A stretch of DNA of 64,000 bases from Phytophthora colocasiae (lineage: Eukaryota; Oomycota; Peronosporomycetes; Peronosporales; Peronosporaceae), in NCBI GenBank assembly GCA_018806915.1, contig JAGKQI010000058.1, forward strand, positions 557,830 through 621,829. Direction: 5' to 3'. This document shows positions 52,408-62,294 of the stretch, in pieces (within the stretch, counting starts at the first letter, position 1; every line of letters starts with the position of its first letter). Both the position numbers and the translations under genes were made by a program. Under the pieces are notes generated by a model. It had not been told where the DNA came from. It saw only the letters and a program-made list of their open reading frames with translations, and ran no database searches.

Positions 52408-54968
52408 TTAGTGGGAGGTGCTTGACACCCGGCGACTCCGTCGCACCCCCATCGGGCGGTCTAACACCGGGTGTGCCCGATCATACGCGTCAACGACGTC
52501 GGGGCAATCCTGCCGTAGTGGCACCTCAAACTCCCACGAGTTCTGTGAGTGAGGGTAGCCTCGCCACTTCACCAGATACTGGTTGTGTCCTTGGCGACGA
52601 CGCCGCGCCATCAGGCGATCCACGTGATAGTGAAGCTCACCTTGCTCATCGAGCAGAGCAGGAGGAGGACGAGCGGTCGATGGGTTCTCGCGCTGCGAGT
52701 GTAGACGCGCTGCATTGCTTGCAGACCTGCGTCGGCTCGGTGAAGGAGCACGACCACCACGTCGGTCATCCGACCCATTGCTTAGCGACTGATCTCGAGG
52801 AGACCTAGAGTCGCGGGGACCGGTCTGAGTCGCCTCTGGTGCTGCATCAGCGGGTCTATGACCTCAAGCATCACGTTGCTCCGGATGGACAAGACCTGTT
52901 GGTTCGGATGCAACCACCTGTGGCTCTGCCACCTGCTGCCGTGCAGCCTTCGTCCGACTCGGCGCCAGCGCCTCAGAGCTCACCAGAGCAGGGTCCCGAT
53001 ATGGCTTAAGCAAGCCCACGTAGAACACAGGATGTGTTCGCATACGCTTTGGCAAGTCAAGCGTATATGCCAGGCCCTTCTTGGCCACGACCGTGAACGG
53101 TCCGATGAAGCGCGGCCGCAACTTCGTCTTGAAGACGGCTGACACCGCGTGTGTAGGCAGGTTCTTAGCGTTTAATAAAACGTGGTCGCCGACCTTGAAC
53201 TCCTATATGTTGCTTCTGCCTTTGGCATCAGCTTGTTCCTTTTGAACATCTTGGCTTTCAGCCATTGCGTCACGCACACGGCGTAAGACGCTAAGCCTCA
53301 TCGAGAGGAAGTCATCGACTTGCTTGCGAACAGCAAGGGGGCTGACATCAGCAAGCTCGGAGTCGAGCGACGGCACAGCCTCTCCCCCACCAAGCCCGAG
53401 GCTACCGAGTGGCGGAGTGAGCGGGACGCGCGGATGCGCAAGGCCGTTCACGTAGAACGGGGTGAAGCCTGTCGAGGCATGCACCGCATTGTTCATTGAG
53501 AACTCAACGAGAGGAGCATAGCGCGCTCCAACGCTTCGGCGTTTCAGCGCATACGCTGCGGAGGATGTCCTCCAGGACGCGGTTCACGCGTTCAGTCTGA
53601 CCGTCGGTCTGCGGATGGTCCGCCGTAGACATGTCCAGTAGAGTGCCAAGCATCTTGAAGACAGACGTCCAGAAGTGACCCGTGAACCGGGGATCTCGAT
53701 CCGAGACAATGGTCTCTGGCAGCCCATGCTGGCGGAAGACCCGATCGATAAAGATCGTCGCTGTACCAGCGCCATCGACGGTGTCCGGCACAGCCGCTAG
53801 ATGAGCCATCTTGCTCAGACGGTCAACAAAGACCACCACGCCCGTGTTGCCTGCCGTATCCTTTGGCAGGCCAAACACAAAGTCCATACTTATGGATTGC
53901 CAACACCCCGAGGGTACAGGCAACCTCGCCAAAGGCGCTGCCGCATGCGGCGAGGGTTTAACCCGCTGACACGTCTCGCACGTGTGCACATATGTGCTGA
54001 CCCACTTGTACATCTTCGGCCACCAGTACATGGAGCTCACCGAGCCGTAGGTCTTCTCGCGACCGAGGTGGCCGCTTGTGGGCGTGTCGTGGGCCTCATA
54101 GAGGATACGATACTTCAGGTCCTCATCGTGAGGAACCACCACACGTGGTGGGTCATCCTGACCCGTGCTGTAGTACAGCAGACCGCCTTCCAGGCTGTAG
54201 CGTTGGAGTCTCGCCTTTAGGCGTCGTGACAGAGTCACCTTTGAGTCCTTAAACTCATCGCTCCCTAGAGCTTGAAGCAGCGCGACACAAGAGTCGTCCT
54301 GAGCGTACGCTGCTCGAACCATGTCCGTCACGGACGACGTCACCGAGGTGACATGAGATAACTCATAGTCCGGGCGACGTGATAACGCGTCAGCGAGGAC
54401 GTTCTGCCTGCCAGGCTTGTACTTCACCTCGAAGTTATACTCCGCAAAGAAGGAGAGCCATCGGGCCATCCTCTGTGAGAGGTGAGGCGACTGCGTCGCT
54501 GTGCGTAGTGACGCATGATCCGTGTAGATCACAAACGGCTTGGAGCCGAGCAGGTGAACCCTGAATTTGACGAGAGCGTACTTCATCGCAAGTAGCTCCT
54601 TGTCATGAACTGGATAGTTCTTCTCAGCAGCCTTGAGCTGCCGAGACTCAAACGCAATGACGCGTTCGCGCCCTTCGGCGTCCGCTTGTAGCAAAGCACT
54701 GCCGATGGCAAAGTCCGAGGCGTCACAGACGGCGATGAACGGGCGATCGGGGTCTGGCAACGCCAGTATCGGTGCCTGAAGCAGGCTATCCTTGATACGA
54801 GTGAACACACTCTCGTGCTCCAGCACGCCATACCCATTCGGCATCCTTCTTAAGGAGATCCGTCAGTGGCCGAGCCAACTCAGCGTAGTTCTCGCTGTAC
54901 TTGTGCAAGTAGTTGGCCAAGCCCAGCCACTTACGCAAGTCCTTCAGGTTCAAGGGAACCGGTCAGTC
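52408..54968 (-). pseudogene. Gypsy pol C-terminal part (copy 2), frameshifted
   Basis: Same domain order as copy 1, but broken by a 1-bp insertion near 54829 (ctccagcac versus ctcagcac), two linked indels near 53513-53530 (net +1), and a Trp-to-stop change at about 53202 (N-I-stop-E-F). Residue changes K/N and S/L versus copy 1 show that copy 2 matches copy 3 at those sites. It lies after the same TGA as the other copies (54969-54967). Confidence 0.85.
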
Positions 54969-55937
54969 TACAATGGCCTTGACCTTTGCTGGATCAGCAC
55001 GAAGGCCATGCTTCCCAATGAAGCACCCTAGGAAGGGGATTTCTTCCGCACCAAAGACGCACTTGTCCGCGTTGGCGTACAACTTGTTCGTGCGCATGCA
55101 CTCGAGCACTGCTCTCACGTGTTCCACGTGCAACTCGACGTCGGTCTTGCCGTGTTCGGCCTGGCTGTGGACGAACACGTCGTCGAAGTACGTCTGTGCG
55201 AATGCCCGCAGGGGTCTAAACAGTTGCGTCACTAGACGGTTGAACGTTGCAGGCGCGTTCGACAGCCCTTGGGGCATGACGAGCCACTCCCAGAGCATAC
55301 CGCTCGGGGTGCTCACCGCTGTAAGTGGAATATCACTGGCTCGCATGAGCAGCTGATAGTAGCCATCGACTTAGTCGAGCGCACTGCACATGGTGCAACC
55401 CACCATGTTGTTCTGAAGAACATCCTTCCTAGGAATCGGTGTCTGCGTCGGAATCGTGGCAGCGTTGAGCTTGTTAAAAGCGTGAACGATACGCGACTTG
55501 CCATTCGGCTTTCTGACACAGAACGTTGGAGCGGAGTGCGGAGACTTGCTCTCGCGCACGAGACCCGCCGCGTGCTTCGCACGGAAGAAGGCGTCAATGA
55601 CGTCGCATTGCTCTTTAGGAAGAGGCCACTGTCGGGTCACGCAGTATTTAGTTCCCGGAACTAAGTCAATCTCATGACGAACGCCTCGGTCAGGGGGCAG
55701 ACCACTCGGTGGTTCCTTCGAGACAACGTCTCCATATTCCTTCAGCAAGGAGCAGAAGGGATCCGAGGGATTCTTGAGGATCTCCGATCCACTCCTGGCG
55801 TTCAACGCCTTCTTGACCTCGGCCAAGACGGACTCGTCAACGAGGGACGATGAGTTTAACTCCTCTTCAGGTCGGACGATGACCACCTCGGCGAGTTCGC
55901 CAGCCTTTAAGGCATCGCCAAAGTCGGCGAACGACAT
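54963..55937 (-). pseudogene. Gypsy reverse transcriptase (copy 2)
   Basis: RT with LPPDRGVRHEIDLVPGTKYC, RKPNGKSRIVHAFNKLN, MPQGLSNAPATFNRLV and the catalytic YFDDVFVHS. A TAA at 55371-55373 splits it in the block LD-stop-VDGYYQLLMR, where the family has LDLVDGYYQ. A second stop, the TGA at 54969-54967 shared by all copies, ends it before the thumb. The frame is otherwise continuous. Confidence 0.85.
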
Positions 55938-55942
55938 ATCCT

Positions 55943-56608
55943 CTAGCTCAAGGAGCTTGTCAACACTCGGCAGATCGCCCAGCAGGACACTGCCTTCGGA
56001 CTGCCGTCCACTCCATCAACCAGAGTGTATAGCTGCCCACAGCCCTCCTGTGCGTCGGCACTCGACGTCACGGATGACTCAGACGCAGAGCGTCTCGTCC
56101 AAAGGGCCTTACGACGTCGTCGTCTAGCCGACGAACGTCCACTAGACGGAGTACGTGCTGTCGCACAAGTTTCGGCCTCTCTCGGCCCATTCAGCGATCT
56201 ACTTGGTCCACGACCAGCATCGCTCGGCGGAGTACTAGCCGCCCCACAGTTCACGGCCTGGGAAGGCCCGATGCCATCGGCATCCAGTGACGGTCCATGA
56301 CCGGCGTCACTCGGCGGAGTACGTGCCGCCCCACAGGGGTTACGTGAGCTTTGCCCACACGTTGACTCACTGTCAACCAGCGCTACGCGCTCAACAGGAC
56401 TGCGGTCCTCGCACTCGGTGCTGTCCACTAACTCGGACACACCAACTTCCAGCATCATAGCCGACTCGGCTCGGTGCTCGCGCCAATAGCGCTTCTGCTT
56501 CCTAGCAGAGGTGGGTTCATGACTCGCCAAAGCTCCACTAGGAGAGAAGTGCGTAGCACCTAAGGTCTTCGACTCCAATCGATCCATTGTTCGTGGCGCT
56601 CCAGCCAC
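55943..56608 (-). pseudogene. Gypsy protease-to-RT linker region (copy 2)
   Basis: A 221-codon frame that follows the protease frame after a shift near 56580 (the GMAWLERHEQWIDW block continues out of frame). It contains the ASHEPTSARKQKRYWREHR block and a long low-complexity Ser/Pro/Asp part with repeated PPSDAG units, close to oomycete Gypsy linkers. It has no domain of its own. Confidence 0.6.
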
Positions 56609-57153
56609 GCCATACCAAGGATGAGGACGTACCTCGAATCCAGGTCCAAGACCAAGCAGCGTTCTACGCTGTCGAAGTCCAAGAACTTCAGCCGCAGGTC
56701 CATGGGGACCTTGGCCACCGTGACACGGACGCCCGTCGCTAGACGGACTGTGACTGTGTCACCTCTTCGCGCTCGAAGCGCCTCAGCATATTGCTGACTA
56801 CCCTCAACGGTGGAGCGTCTGACATAGTTGCCAGACGCTCCCCAATCGATCAACACGATCCATGGCTTCTCGAAGCCCTTCACGTCCACATGGACGACCA
56901 GCAAGCCCTGCTTGCTCACACGTTCCGTGTTAAAGAGCACGGAGCTCTTCGGGGCTGAGCCCCAGTGCCTCTCACGCACTGCAGAACTCAGTTCTTCCCC
57001 AGTAGACCGCCCCGCGTCTACTGGGAGCCGGCGTTTCCCTGGGCAGAGACCAAAGCGGGACCCGCGGCAGGATTGCGGCCATTTTGGCCGGCGCGCTCTT
57101 TGCGCAGAGGGCAGTTCGGCCTCAGGTGTGAGGGACTGCCGCACGTATAGCAC
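56560..57153 (-). pseudogene. Gypsy aspartic protease (copy 2) with altered active site
   Basis: Retropepsin-like segment from about residue 90: LVVHVDVKGFEKPWIVLID, then WGASGNYV, and later YVLILGMAWLERH, the second family block. The catalytic D-S/T-G-A triplet reads D-W-G-A, so the second position is changed (codon TGG). The first 80 codons are gag/zinc-knuckle sequence in the wrong frame. Inactive by the usual rules. Confidence 0.75.
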
Positions 57154-57302
57154 CGGCGGGTGCTCATACGCTGCACCGCAGCTCGTAGCTCAGCTACCTC
57201 ATCTTCAGCATAGCTGAGGTCCATGGGCTCGGGTCCACCGGACCCTGTGCTGATAGCACCGACCCTCGACAACTTAAAGTTGTGTTCGGCATTCAATGCC
57301 AC
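57018..57302 (-). pseudogene. Gypsy Gag C-terminal part with CCHC knuckle (copy 2)
   Basis: A short frame with [32 protein letters not shown] and a zinc knuckle C-X2-C-X4-H-X4-C (CYTCGSPSHLRPNC). It continues gag after a 1-bp shift near 57335. Confidence 0.75.
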
Positions 57303-57996
57303 GCTGACAGCGTCCTCGAAGCTGCGAGGATTCTGACGGAAACGCCTCCGTCCTGGTCACGCCAGCTCGTAAACCTTCCATGAAGACGGTCACGGCGACC
57401 ACCTCAGGTAGAGGGTCGGCAGCCATGCCAGCAATGAGCGTGCGCAGCTCTTGGACATAGTCCACCAGATCCTTCTTGCCCTGGCGACAAGCAAGGAAGC
57501 GTGACCGCACGCGATACGCCTGGTTAGGCGGAGCAAACACTTGCGTGAGCTTGGCCTTTAGCTCGCCCCAAGTAGGGAAGGCCGCTTCCACCGACGTCCC
57601 AGACGTCAAAGCCCATTCTCGTGCTCGTCCTTCGAGCTTGGAGATGGCAAACGCCACGCGTTGGCCCTCCAACTGGAGCATGGCGGCCCCCATGGCCATT
57701 TCGACCTCTCGGGTCCACAAAAGGAGGTTCTCTCCCTCCTTCCCATGGAAGGTCTTCACGCTGAGCGTGACGGGCTTAGCTCTCGGAGCAGGGGTGGTTC
57801 CTTTTACATTCCGCTGAATGTGCTCAACGAGAGCGTTCTCGTACGAGGCAAATGTCTCCAGGCGCGCGTTGACGGCCTCCGGCCCTTGGGACGCAAGGTG
57901 CGCCATACCTTCAGGGCCCAGCAAGGACGTAAGCTTGTTAGGCGTGTCCTGCTGACTCGTAGCCAAGTAAACGTATGCTTCTTGCTCCATTCTCAC
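57274..57996 (-). pseudogene. Gypsy Gag (copy 2)
   Basis: Start [17 protein letters not shown] at 57996, 52 bp from the LTR. Capsid-like Gag with [29 protein letters not shown] and [13 protein letters not shown] (retrotransposon Gag core). A 1-bp insertion near 57335 changes the frame before the zinc knuckle. A second, partial copy is at 63687-64000. Confidence 0.85.
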
Positions 57997-58047
57997 AGAG
58001 AAACAGTCTTCAACTCAGGAATTGGATTGACTACAAGTGCTACCAGA

Positions 58048-58470
58048 TGCAGCGGGGCTGCGTTGGTGTGCACGGCACAGAGGAAGTTTAGTTGACTCGT
58101 AGAGTCCTGCTTGCAAGGCACTAGCCTTCGGTTCTATACAAGAACCAAGTAGTCCACTCAATACGGGACTCACACAATCAGTGTCTCTATAATAAAGGAA
58201 CTAACACTAATTATGTAAAATGCAAACTGATTTTTATTGACTTTATTGCCCTAATCCTAAATGTAACGGTTTTAGTATCTAACATTTTAAATCCTAATCA
58301 AAATGCAACGTGAGGCTCTGAGGCCATCTACGTATCTACTCGTGTGTGCCACACCATTATGTACCCACATTAATGTATCCATGAGTGTCACACACCATTA
58401 TGTACCCACATAAATGTATCCACGTGTGTCACACACCAACGAGAAACATTCGTGTAACATCCCCGTTACA
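58048..58470 (-). repeat. LTR C (423 bp)
   Basis: Serves as the 5' LTR of copy 2 and as the 3' LTR of copy 3. TG at 58470 after the purine tract, CA at 58048. Sharing of one LTR by two adjacent internal regions suggests LTR-LTR recombination. Confidence 0.92.
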
Positions 58471-59369
58471 CTCTCCCCCACCAAGATTCCGGATACCGTA
58501 TCTGGAAAGTGTAAACACACGACGCGATTATCGGCCGATGGCCACGGCACCTTGCCTTGCGCGGACGGCGCTGTCTCTCGTGCGTGTTACACGCCTCCGT
58601 ACGCGATGCCACTTGGCACACACTTGGGCCCAATGCTTACCAAGCATAGGAGCCTACTCGCTCGAGCCAAGGGGCTCTACGGGCATGGAAAGAAGGCCAC
58701 AGGTGGCGTATCTTTGATACTACTGGGTCAGTGATCCACAGGGCAAGCCTTCCAGGCTACCAACGGTTCCACGAACCACACAGCAGTGGGGCCCACTCGC
58801 TTCACTGTTAATGTGACCCTCGGATGAGCACTGTGTGCAGGGCTTGATGCCCAAGTTGTCTTTGAAGCAGGCGCAAGCGCCACTATGTGTCACAGACACT
58901 GTGTCATGTGAATACACGTGCTCAGCACAGTCGTAGACACGACAACGAGCACCAGACAGCTCAGGAGGAGCATACCTACCTCTTACTGCTATGCAGCATG
59001 CGGGGTCCAATGCATTGGCATCCCTGGCATCCACAGTGCCTCATGACATAGTCATACCCATTGAACGCTTCTAGCGTCAGGTGATCGGATAGAATCCGTT
59101 TCCATCACCACTTGTCGCTCGGACAGAACGTCATTAAGACGGTTGTTCATCACGAACCATCTTCGCTTCATGTTCGCGAAGCTCCGGGCCATAGGCCAGT
59201 GTTGTTAAAGGGTCATAGACCCTTGAAACACGCGCGCGAGGCGCATGTAGCTCTACTGCACTTGCAGTTTGAGCATTCGATACCACGTCGACGGCACCGA
59301 CGTGTCACTGCAAGTATTGCAGCTACGGGTCAGAGCCTGAGCTCAGCAACGACCCTGTGGACTCCCACC

Positions 59370-61913
59370 TTAGTGGGAGGTGCTTGACACCCGGCGACTC
59401 CGTCGCACCCCCATCGGGCGGTCTAACACCGGGTGTGCCCGATCATACGCGTCAACGACGTCGGGGCAATCCTGCCGTAGTGGCACCTCAAACTCCCACG
59501 AGTTCTGTGAGTGAGGGTAGCCTCGCCACTTCACCAGATACTGGTTGTGTCCTTGGCGACGACGCCGCGCCATCAGGCGATCCACGTGATAGTGAAGCTC
59601 ACCTTGCTCATCGAGCAGAGCAGGAGGAGGACGAGCGGTCGATGGGTTCTCGCGCTGCGAGTGTAGACGCGCTGCATTGCTTGCAGACCTGCGTCGGCTC
59701 GGTGAAGGAGCACGACCACCACGTCGGTCATCCGACCCATTGCTTAGCGACTGATCTCGAGGAGACCTAGAGTCGCGGGGACCGGTCTGAGTCGCCTCTG
59801 GTGCTGCATCAGCGGGTCTATGACCTCGAGCATCACGTTGCTCCGGATGGACAAGACCTGTTGGTTCGGATGCAACCACCTGTGGCTCTGCCACCTGCTG
59901 CCGTGCAGCCTTCGTCCGACTCGGCGCCAGCGCCTCAGAGCTCACCAGAGCAGGGTCCCGATATGGCTTAAGCAAGCCCACGTAGAACACAGGATGTGTT
60001 CGCATACGCTTTGGCAAGTCAAGCGTATATGCCAGGCCCTTCTTGGCCACGACCGTGAACGGTCCGATGAAGCGCGGCCGCAACTTCGTCTTGAAGACGG
60101 CTGACACCGCGTGTGTAGGCAGGTTCTTAGCGTTTAATAAAACGTGGTCGCCGACCTTAAACTCCCATATGTTGCTTCTGCCTTTGGCATCAGCTTGTTC
60201 CTTTTGAACATCTTGGCTTTCAGCCATTGCGTCACGCACACGGCGTAAGACGCTAAGCCTCATCGAGAGGAAGTCATCGACTTGCTTGCGAACAGCAAGG
60301 GGGCTGACATCAGCAAGCTCGGAGTCGAGCGACGGCACAGCCTCTCCCCCACTAAGCCCGAGGCCACCGCGTGGCGGGGTGAGCGGGACGCGCGGATGCG
60401 CAAGGCCGTTCACGTAGAACGGGGTGAAGCCTGTCGAGGCATGCACCGCATTGTTCATTGAGAACTCAACGAGAGGGAGCATAGCGCTCCAACGCTTCGG
60501 CGTTTCAGCGCATACGCTGCGGAGGATGTCCTCCAGGACGCGGTTCACGCGTTCAGTCTGACCGTCGGTCTGCGGATGGTCCGCCGTGGACATGTCCAGT
60601 CGAGTGCCAAGCATCTTGAAGACAGACGTCCAGAAGTGACCCGTGAACCGGGGATCTCGATCCGAGACAATGGTCTCTGGCAGCCCATGCTGGTGGAAGA
60701 CCCGATCGATAAAGATCGTCGCTGTACCAGCGCCATCGACGGTGTCCGGCACAGCCGCTAGGTGAGCCATCTTGCTCAGACGGTCAACAAAGACCACCAC
60801 GCCCGTGTTGCCTGCCGAGTCCTTCGGCAGGCCAAACACAAAGTCCATACTCATGGACTGCCAACACCCCGAGGGTACAGGCAACCTCGCCAAAGGCGCT
60901 GCCGCATGCGGCGAGGGTTTAACCCGCTGACACGTCTCGCACGTGTGCACATATGTGCTGACCCACTTGTACATCTTCGGCCACCAGTACATGGAGCTCA
61001 CCGAGCCGTAGGTCTTCTCGCGACCGAGGTGGCCGCTTGTGGGCGTGTCGTGGGCCTCATAGAGGATACGATACTTCAGGTCCTCATCGTGAGGAACCAC
61101 CACACGTGGTGGGTCATCCTGACCCGTGCTGTAGTACAGCAGACCGCCTTCCAGGCTGTAGCGTTGGAGTCTCGCCTTTAGGCGTCGTGACAGAGTCACC
61201 TTTGAGTCCTTAAACTCATCGCTCCCTAGAGCTTGAAGCAGCGCGACACAAGAGTCGTCCTGAGCGTACGCTGCTCGAACCATGTCCGTCACGGACGACG
61301 TCACCGAGGTGACATGAGATAACTCATAGTCCGGGCGACGTGATAACGCGTCAGCGAGGACGTTCTGCCTGCCAGGCTTGTACTTCACCTCGAAGTTATA
61401 CTCCGCAAAGAAGGAGAGCCATCGGGCCATCCTCTGTGAGAGGTGAGGCGACTGCGTCGCTGTGCGTAGTGACGCATGATCCGTGTAGATCACAAACGGC
61501 TTGGAGCCGAGCAGGTGAACCCTGAATTTGACGAGAGCGTACTTCATCGCAAGTAGCTCCTTGTCATGAACTGGATAGTTCTTCTCAGCAGCCTTGAGCT
61601 GCCGAGACTCAAACGCAATGACGCGTTCGCGCCCTTCGGCGTCCGCTTGTAGCAAAGCACTGCCGATGGCAAAGTCCGAGGCGTCACAGACGGCGATGAA
61701 CGGGCGATCGGGGTCTGGCAACGCCAGTATCGGTGCCTGAAGCAGGCTATCCTTGATACGAGTGAACACACTCTCGTGCTCAGCACGCCATACCCATTCG
61801 GCATCCTTCTTAAGGAGATCCGTCAGTGGCCGAGCCAACTCAGCGTAGTTCTCGCTGTACTTGTGCAAGTAGTTGGCCAAGCCCAGCCACTTACGCAAGT
61901 CCTTCAGGTTCAA
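59370..61913 (-). CDS. Gypsy pol C-terminal part (copy 3)
   Basis: 847 codons, intact, with the same domains as copy 1: RT thumb, RNase H, zinc region, integrase core and chromodomain. Differences from copies 1 and 2 include S-M-S at the start of the integrase core, DS for DT in KD-AGN, FHQHG for FRQHG, TRLDM for TLLDM, and a GGLGL block. This makes copy 3 the most diverged of the three. It begins after the shared TGA. Confidence 0.9.
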   Translation of the reverse strand: MNLKDLRKWLGLANYLHKYSENYAELARPLTDLLKKDAEWVWRAEHESVFTRIKDSLLQAPILALPDPDRPFIAVCDASDFAIGSALLQADAEGRERVIAFESRQLKAAEKNYPVHDKELLAMKYALVKFRVHLLGSKPFVIYTDHASLRTATQSPHLSQRMARWLSFFAEYNFEVKYKPGRQNVLADALSRRPDYELSHVTSVTSSVTDMVRAAYAQDDSCVALLQALGSDEFKDSKVTLSRRLKARLQRYSLEGGLLYYSTGQDDPPRVVVPHDEDLKYRILYEAHDTPTSGHLGREKTYGSVSSMYWWPKMYKWVSTYVHTCETCQRVKPSPHAAAPLARLPVPSGCWQSMSMDFVFGLPKDSAGNTGVVVFVDRLSKMAHLAAVPDTVDGAGTATIFIDRVFHQHGLPETIVSDRDPRFTGHFWTSVFKMLGTRLDMSTADHPQTDGQTERVNRVLEDILRSVCAETPKRWSAMLPLVEFSMNNAVHASTGFTPFYVNGLAHPRVPLTPPRGGLGLSGGEAVPSLDSELADVSPLAVRKQVDDFLSMRLSVLRRVRDAMAESQDVQKEQADAKGRSNIWEFKVGDHVLLNAKNLPTHAVSAVFKTKLRPRFIGPFTVVAKKGLAYTLDLPKRMRTHPVFYVGLLKPYRDPALVSSEALAPSRTKAARQQVAEPQVVASEPTGLVHPEQRDARGHRPADAAPEATQTGPRDSRSPRDQSLSNGSDDRRGGRAPSPSRRRSASNAARLHSQRENPSTARPPPALLDEQGELHYHVDRLMARRRRQGHNQYLVKWRGYPHSQNSWEFEVPLRQDCPDVVDAYDRAHPVLDRPMGVRRSRRVSSTSH

Positions 61914-61922
61914 GGGAACCGG

Positions 61923-62294
61923 TCAGTCTACAATGGCCTTGACCTTTGCTGGATCAGCACGAAGGCCATGCTTCCCAATGAAGCACCCTAGGAAGGGGAT
62001 TTCTTCCGCACCAAAGACGCACTTGTCCGCGTTGGCGTACAACTTGTTCGTGCGCATGCACTCGAGCACTGCTCTCACGTGTTCCACGTGCAACTCGACG
62101 TCGGTCTTGCCGTGTTCGGCCTGGCTGTGGACGAACACGTCGTCGAAGTACGTCTGTGCGAATGCCCGCAGGGGTCTAAACAGTTGCGTCACTAGACGGT
62201 TGAACGTTGCAGGCGCGTTCGACAGCCCTTGGGGCATGACGAGCCACTCCCAGAGCATACCGCTCGGGGTGCTCACCGCTGTAAGTGGAATATC
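61923..62294 (-). pseudogene. Gypsy RT palm part (copy 3)
   Basis: From DIPLTAVSTPSGMLWEWLV at the junction with the TG...CA segment through YFDDVFVHS and CMRTNKLYANADKC to the TGA at 61929-61927. The N-terminal half of RT is gone. Confidence 0.8.

Larger units (their letters stand above)
51085..58470 (-). mobile_element. Ty3/Gypsy chromovirus, full-length but broken (copy 2, 7.4 kb)
   Basis: 5' LTR C (58048-58470), primer-binding-like TGGTAGCACTTGTAG just inside (about 58031-58045), gag, protease, RT, RNase H, integrase and chromodomain, a purine tract, and 3' LTR B. It is inactive: frame breaks in gag and protease, D-W-G in the protease, a TAA in RT at 55371-55373, the shared TGA, a frame break near 54830, a +1 net shift near 53512 and a TGG-to-TAG change at about 53202. 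Confidence 0.9.
58048..62294 (-). mobile_element. Ty3/Gypsy chromovirus, partial copy 3
   Basis: LTR C plus an internal region up to RT residue block ...DIPLTAVST at 62294, where sequence switches to a 1392-bp segment. The same internal region in copy 2 continues to 57499; the missing 2165 bp were replaced. Part of gag resumes at 63687. It also carries the shared TGA (61929-61927). Confidence 0.88.

Noticed and set aside
46837..62294. CRISPR array or satellite
   Set aside because: The long repeats are LTR elements in a eukaryotic genome; no short regular spacing exists.
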